Origin: Vulcanimicrobiota bacterium
GTDB lineage: Bacteria; Vulcanimicrobiota; Vulcanimicrobiia; Vulcanimicrobiales; Vulcanimicrobiaceae
NCBI GenBank assembly: GCA_013036105.1
Contig: JAAXCX010000001.1
Coordinates: forward strand, 62,001 to 126,000
DNA length: 64,000 bases
Reading direction: 5' to 3'
Part shown: piece by piece, positions 60,247-64,000 of the stretch
Layout: the number at the start of each line of letters is the position of its first letter
Numbering within the stretch: position 1 is the stretch's first letter
Position numbers and translations under genes: made by a program
Notes under the pieces: model-generated
The model's database searches: none
The model's input: the letters and a program-made list of their open reading frames with translations, nothing else
Told to the model about the DNA's origin: nothing

Positions 60247-62206
60247 GAAACTCCCTCTCCCGACTCCCTCGGAGGCCGCGTTCGAGCGTCTCTTAGAAAG
60301 CTTTGACGCGACGCCCGTCGTCCTTCGACAAGCTCAGGATGACAATCAAGAAGAGTCCATTGACGACTTCGTGGCGCGCATGTTCGCGCAGCAGAAGAAG
60401 TTCTTGGAGCGCGATGCGTTTGCCGGAATCGGCGAGCGCGATGCGTTTCCGACCAAGATCATGGGCGTTTCGTTCGAGGGGCGGCAAGACGTCGCAGCGG
60501 GCATCGTACCCGGCGTCGATCTGCAGCTCGAGCGCGAGCCGGCAAACCCGTTCGACGCAAACGCCATCGCCGTGCGGTATGGTAATCTGCAACTCGGGTT
60601 CCTGCGCAAACAGATAGCCAAACATCTGGCGCCGCTGATCGATGCGGGAATCGCATACGGCGCCCGCGTCGAGCACGTAACCGGCGGCACCGGCGGCAAG
60701 AATTTCGGCGTGAATATCCGCGTCTTTCGCGTGCAAAGCAACACCCTCGATGCGTTTGCAGTGCAAGCGCGCGCTCAATCCGATCACGCGAGCATTCGCC
60801 GGGCGCTCATCGGCGAGTCGGAGATGCACAAAGCGCAGCGCGACGTGCTGGCGCGGCTCGAGGCCGGAAAAAATACGCTCGCCGTCATGGGAACCGGTCG
60901 CGGCAAGTCATTTTGCTTTCAATACCCGGCCGCGTACCGCGCGCTCGAGTCGGGTCAAAAAACCTTAGTGCTCTACCCGCTGCGCGCGCTCGCCAACGAT
61001 CAGTACGAAGCGCTCAAGCGCCGGCTCGACGGATTCGGCTTGCGCATTCTGCGCGCGAACGGCGCCATTGGAGCAGAAGAGCGCGCGCATTTGATGTCGT
61101 CGCTCGAATCAGGCGACTGGGACATCATTCTGGGAACGCCGGAATTCTTGCAATTCCACCGTGACGCGTTCACGGGAAAAAGCGCGCCCGGTTTGCTGGT
61201 CGTTGATGAAGCGCACCACGCGTACGAATCCAGCCACCGGCCGGCGTATGGAAAATTATCGGCCACGATCGCGTTGCTCGGCACACCGCAGGTCTTGGGT
61301 TTAACCGCAACGGCGCGCGACGAAGCTTTCGGTCACGTCGTCGCCGAGTTGGGAATAAACGCGTGGGTGATCGATCCGTCCGTGCGCGAAAATCTGCACG
61401 TCGTCGACGCGCGCGGCACGAAAGATAAGCTTCGTTATCTGCGCGACACTTTGGCCGGAAGCGGAAAAGCGATCGTCTATTGCAATTCGCGCACCGAAGT
61501 ATCGAAGGTCGCCGACGGGCTGCGCCGCGATCTCGGCGCGGGCGTCGTGTTCTACCATGCCGGAATGCCGGCCGCCGACCGCGCAGACGTCGAAAAATAT
61601 TTCCGTTCGGGCGAGCTGCGCGCGGTCATCGCCACGTCGGCCTTCGGCGAGGGAATCGATCTTCCCGATGTCCGCAACGTGGTGCTCTATCACCTCAACT
61701 TTTCGTTCACCGAATTCAATCAGCAGGCCGGCCGCGCCGGCCGCGACGGAGACCCTGCGCACATCCATCTGCTCTTCGGCGAAAGCGACCGCCGCATCAA
61801 TGAGTACATCATCGATCAGGAAGCGCCCACCATCGGCGTTTTGCGCGAGCTCTACCGCGGAATCCGCGGGTTGTCTCAGGACGGCGTCGTCCGCATGACG
61901 CAAGGCGATATCGCCGATACCCTGCAGTTCGATAAGGTCAGAGAACGGACGGTGGGCGCGGCGTTACGCATCTTCGAAGACGAGGGACTCATCGAAACGG
62001 GCATCGACGACGACGGGCGCTTTGTCCGTTTTCTGCCGGCCTCGGGAAAAATCGACCTGACGCGCAACGAACGCTTCGCTGAAGGGGAAGCCGAGCGTGA
62101 GAATTTCGCGAAGTTCAGCGACTTCGTCCTCACCTCCAAAGCCGAAACCCTCGAACGTATTGTGAATCGTCCGATTTATCCGCAGGGTCAACCGCTCATT
62201 CGCTGA
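60224..62206 (+). CDS. HIRAN-RecQ-type DNA helicase
   Basis: A 660-residue superfamily 2 helicase. A HIRAN domain (about residues 76-170; TKIMGVSFEGRQDVAAGI, REPANPFDANAIAVRYGNLQLGFL) precedes the RecQ-like core: Walker A MGTGRGKSFCFQYPAA (about 222-237), DEAH at 328-331, GLTATARDEAF, IVYCNSRTEVSKVADGL, ATSAFGEGIDLPDVRNVV and QQAGRAGRDG. HIRAN binds 3' ssDNA ends at stalled forks, so this is probably a fork-repair helicase. A winged-helix-like C-terminus follows; no RQC zinc cysteines or HRDC domain were seen. Residues 32-41 (VVLRQAQDDN) are translated from a dispersed repeat in the N-terminal tail. Confidence 0.88.
   Translation: MTRSAKNRKLPLPTPSEAAFERLLESFDATPVVLRQAQDDNQEESIDDFVARMFAQQKKFLERDAFAGIGERDAFPTKIMGVSFEGRQDVAAGIVPGVDLQLEREPANPFDANAIAVRYGNLQLGFLRKQIAKHLAPLIDAGIAYGARVEHVTGGTGGKNFGVNIRVFRVQSNTLDAFAVQARAQSDHASIRRALIGESEMHKAQRDVLARLEAGKNTLAVMGTGRGKSFCFQYPAAYRALESGQKTLVLYPLRALANDQYEALKRRLDGFGLRILRANGAIGAEERAHLMSSLESGDWDIILGTPEFLQFHRDAFTGKSAPGLLVVDEAHHAYESSHRPAYGKLSATIALLGTPQVLGLTATARDEAFGHVVAELGINAWVIDPSVRENLHVVDARGTKDKLRYLRDTLAGSGKAIVYCNSRTEVSKVADGLRRDLGAGVVFYHAGMPAADRADVEKYFRSGELRAVIATSAFGEGIDLPDVRNVVLYHLNFSFTEFNQQAGRAGRDGDPAHIHLLFGESDRRINEYIIDQEAPTIGVLRELYRGIRGLSQDGVVRMTQGDIADTLQFDKVRERTVGAALRIFEDEGLIETGIDDDGRFVRFLPASGKIDLTRNERFAEGEAERENFAKFSDFVLTSKAETLERIVNRPIYPQGQPLIR
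60320..60345 (-). repeat. Dispersed repeat copy 7, in frame near the helicase N-terminus
   Basis: Plus strand GTCCTTCGACAAGC then TCAGGATGACAA, the exact reverse complement of the family consensus. It is translated as VVLRQAQDDN before the HIRAN domain. Confidence 0.8.
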
Positions 62207-62256
62207 AATTCATAGGTCTGGGCGCCTGAGGCGCCCCTAACTAATCCGGAGGGTTC

Positions 62257-64000
62257 ATGACGACCAGTCTCTTTCGCGTTATACTCGGCGGCTTTTTTGT
62301 GTTGGCTTTGGCCGCTCCGGCCGCCGCACAAACGGCTCCGCCACCGGGCGCCGCCGCGGCGGCAGCGGCAGCCGCGGCAGCAGCAGCGGCACAGCAAGGC
62401 GGCCCCGCGCCTTACGATAGTTTCATGCGGGGCGCGACGTTCCAAGACGGACTCATTCCGATCATTCATAAAGCCGGCCGCGTCTATTTGGCGCTCAAGC
62501 GCTCGCAACTCGGCGCCGACTTCATCCAAACTTCCGTGCCCTCCAGTGGACTTGGCGGATTGGGTCCGGCCCAAGGCGAGCCGTACGTTGCGCCGGCCCG
62601 CGTGCTCCGTTTTGAAAAGGTTGACGACACCGTCGTCATTCGCTGGCCCAACACGTACACGATCACGCGGCCGAACACGCCTGAAGCCGCAGGCGTGGGA
62701 CAGTCGCTGCCCAGTTCGGTCGTCGCGGTAGCGCCGATTGCGGCCGCCGATGACAGTACCGTCGTCATTCCGGCGTCTTTCTTACTCGGCGACATCGCGG
62801 ACTTTGACGCGAGCATCAACACCGGTCCGCCCAGCTTGGGATCGTACCGGCTCGATCCGACGCGCTCGTTTTTTGCGGTGACCAAAGCTTTTCCGCAAAA
62901 CGACGTCTTGCGCGTCGATCAGACGTGGCAATCGGCCGCGCCCAACCGCATCGATAATGCGCCCGACCCGCGCAGTCTCGAAATCTTGATGACCTATAAC
63001 ATTATCCAGGCGCCATCGGACGGGTACGTTCCGCGCTTGGCCGATGCGCGCGTTGGCTACTTTACGCAGCCGCTGGTCAACTTCTCGACCGATCAGCTGG
63101 CGGCGGGCCGCACCGTTCATTACATCATGCGCTGGAACTTTGGAAAGCGTACGTCATCGGCGCCGATGCGCGCCACGAACCCGCTGATCTTTTATCTCAG
63201 CAGCGATATTCCGTACCAGTATCGCAATACGGTAAAGTCGGCGCTGCTCACCTGGAACAATGCGTTCCGGAAGATCGGCATCTTGGATGCGGTGCAGGTC
63301 ATGCAGCAGCCCAGCGATGCGTCGTTCGACCCGGAAGACATCCGTCACAACATGCTTCGCTGGCTGAACACCACGTCGCCGGCGTTCGGCGCCGAAGCCC
63401 TGCTCGTTACCGATCCGCGTACGGGCGAAGAACTCAATATCGGCGTGAACTTCGACGCGGTCGAGGGTCTCGCGGGCCGGACCTACCGGTATGTCGTCGC
63501 TCCCGCGCGCGGAATTCCCGATACGGCAGCTGCTGAGAACCAATTCGTGCAAGACCTGATCGGTTCGGTCATCTTGCATGAATCGGGACACGATTTCGGA
63601 TTGCAGCACAACTTCATCGGTACGTACGCGTACACGGCGAAGCAAATGCAGAGCAAGGCCTTTACGTCACGCTACGGCGTATCAAATTCCGTCATGGAAT
63701 ACAGTCCGGTCAACCTGTGGCCAAAAGGCACGCCGCAAGGCGATTATTTCCAAACGGCACTCGGACCGTACGACTATTATGCTATCCGTTATGGATACGG
63801 CTACATCCCCAACGCCTCGTCGCCAAATGCCGAACTCCCGACACTCCGGCGATGGGCGTCGAGCTGGTCGAACCCCTGGTATCGCTTTGCCAGCGACGAG
63901 GACAACTCGCATCAAAGCGGTCACGCGATCGATCCGCGCGTCGTCACCTACGATCTTACGAATCACCCGCTGGAATGGTGCGACGTGCAGATGAAGACGA
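62257..64000 (+). CDS. Secreted zinc-dependent metalloprotease, DUF5117-type (partial, 3' end missing)
   Basis: 581 complete codons to the window edge. A signal peptide (about residues 1-27) is followed by a 13-alanine run, then a large beta-rich domain and a metzincin-type catalytic site: VILHESGHDFGLQHNF gives HExxHxxGxxH, with His441, Glu442, His445, Gly448 and His451. NSVMEYSPVNLWP supplies the Met-turn. This matches secreted zinc proteases with DUF5117/DUF5118 regions. CCGGAGGG lies before the ATG. A GC hairpin (GGGCGCC-TGA-GGCGCCC, about 62219-62236) precedes it without a T-run. Confidence 0.9.
   Translation, partial: MTTSLFRVILGGFFVLALAAPAAAQTAPPPGAAAAAAAAAAAAAAQQGGPAPYDSFMRGATFQDGLIPIIHKAGRVYLALKRSQLGADFIQTSVPSSGLGGLGPAQGEPYVAPARVLRFEKVDDTVVIRWPNTYTITRPNTPEAAGVGQSLPSSVVAVAPIAAADDSTVVIPASFLLGDIADFDASINTGPPSLGSYRLDPTRSFFAVTKAFPQNDVLRVDQTWQSAAPNRIDNAPDPRSLEILMTYNIIQAPSDGYVPRLADARVGYFTQPLVNFSTDQLAAGRTVHYIMRWNFGKRTSSAPMRATNPLIFYLSSDIPYQYRNTVKSALLTWNNAFRKIGILDAVQVMQQPSDASFDPEDIRHNMLRWLNTTSPAFGAEALLVTDPRTGEELNIGVNFDAVEGLAGRTYRYVVAPARGIPDTAAAENQFVQDLIGSVILHESGHDFGLQHNFIGTYAYTAKQMQSKAFTSRYGVSNSVMEYSPVNLWPKGTPQGDYFQTALGPYDYYAIRYGYGYIPNASSPNAELPTLRRWASSWSNPWYRFASDEDNSHQSGHAIDPRVVTYDLTNHPLEWCDVQMKT

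Overview
The window reads as a high-GC, diderm, probably uncultured bacterium. A TonB-dependent receptor, SecDF, a lipoprotein and two probable outer-membrane barrels imply an outer membrane, yet LexA is paired with SOS boxes of the Gram-positive type and a divergent YneA-like LysM gene. This mix, with short intergenic gaps and ATGA/GTGA gene overlaps, suggests a candidate phylum such as Eremiobacterota (WPS-2); that placement is a guess from gene content, with no rRNA in the window to test it. No prophage, IS element or CRISPR array was seen.

Layout. 1-1821: an aminotransferase running off the left edge, then a Phd/VapC toxin-antitoxin pair. 1818-3833: an ECF sigma factor, zinc-finger anti-sigma factor and bactofilin-like membrane protein in one operon. 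3926-8090: surface glycosylation genes (methyltransferase, GtrA, GT2), then a Gfo/Idh oxidoreductase and a PQQ-propeller lipoprotein. 8220-17378: a long co-directional block with kamDE (B12-dependent lysine 5,6-aminomutase), gmd-rmd (GDP-deoxyhexose synthesis), an ICMT-like methyltransferase, a CDF metal exporter, a thiolase and sucCD. 17522-21601: a 1359-residue TonB-dependent receptor closed by a strong terminator. 21994-23109: yneA-like/lexA with three SOS boxes. 23158-29323: an orphan PTS EIIC, a Met-gamma-lyase-family enzyme, PilZ and FHA proteins, and panC-coaBC-coaX. 29444-29515: an atypical tRNA on the minus strand. 29573-35741: dusB, then an aminotransferase/SRPBCC/acyl-ACP-reductase-like/quinate-dehydrogenase-like/APC-permease operon of unknown purpose. 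35774-43548: housekeeping genes (greA, lysS, truA, rplM, rpsI) mixed with envelope proteins. 43594-57487: a compact flagellar-type export locus (flgB-like, flgC, fliE, a fliF with a FliG-like tail, fliH, fliI, a lytic transglycosylase, a FliK-like protein, a rod-type protein, fliM-like, fliN, fliP, fliQ, fliR, flhB, flhA) with metF inserted. 57536-64000: secD-secF, a HIRAN-RecQ helicase and a zinc metalloprotease running off the right edge.

How the parts connect. The flagellar locus encodes a full export gate, ATPase, MS ring and rod parts, but no separate FliG, stator, hook or filament gene, and its FliM-like protein lacks a visible CheY-binding motif. It may be a motor-less, flagellum-derived secretion device, or one piece of a flagellar gene set split across the genome. 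Three of its transcription units begin with a -10-like box exactly six bases before the ATG, which suggests leaderless mRNAs. The aminotransferase-permease operon and kamDE point to amino-acid catabolism. A dispersed repeat (TGTCATCCTGAGC followed by TGTCGAAGG) recurs at about seven places, several inside or at the edges of reading frames, where it contributes peptide sequence or start regions.
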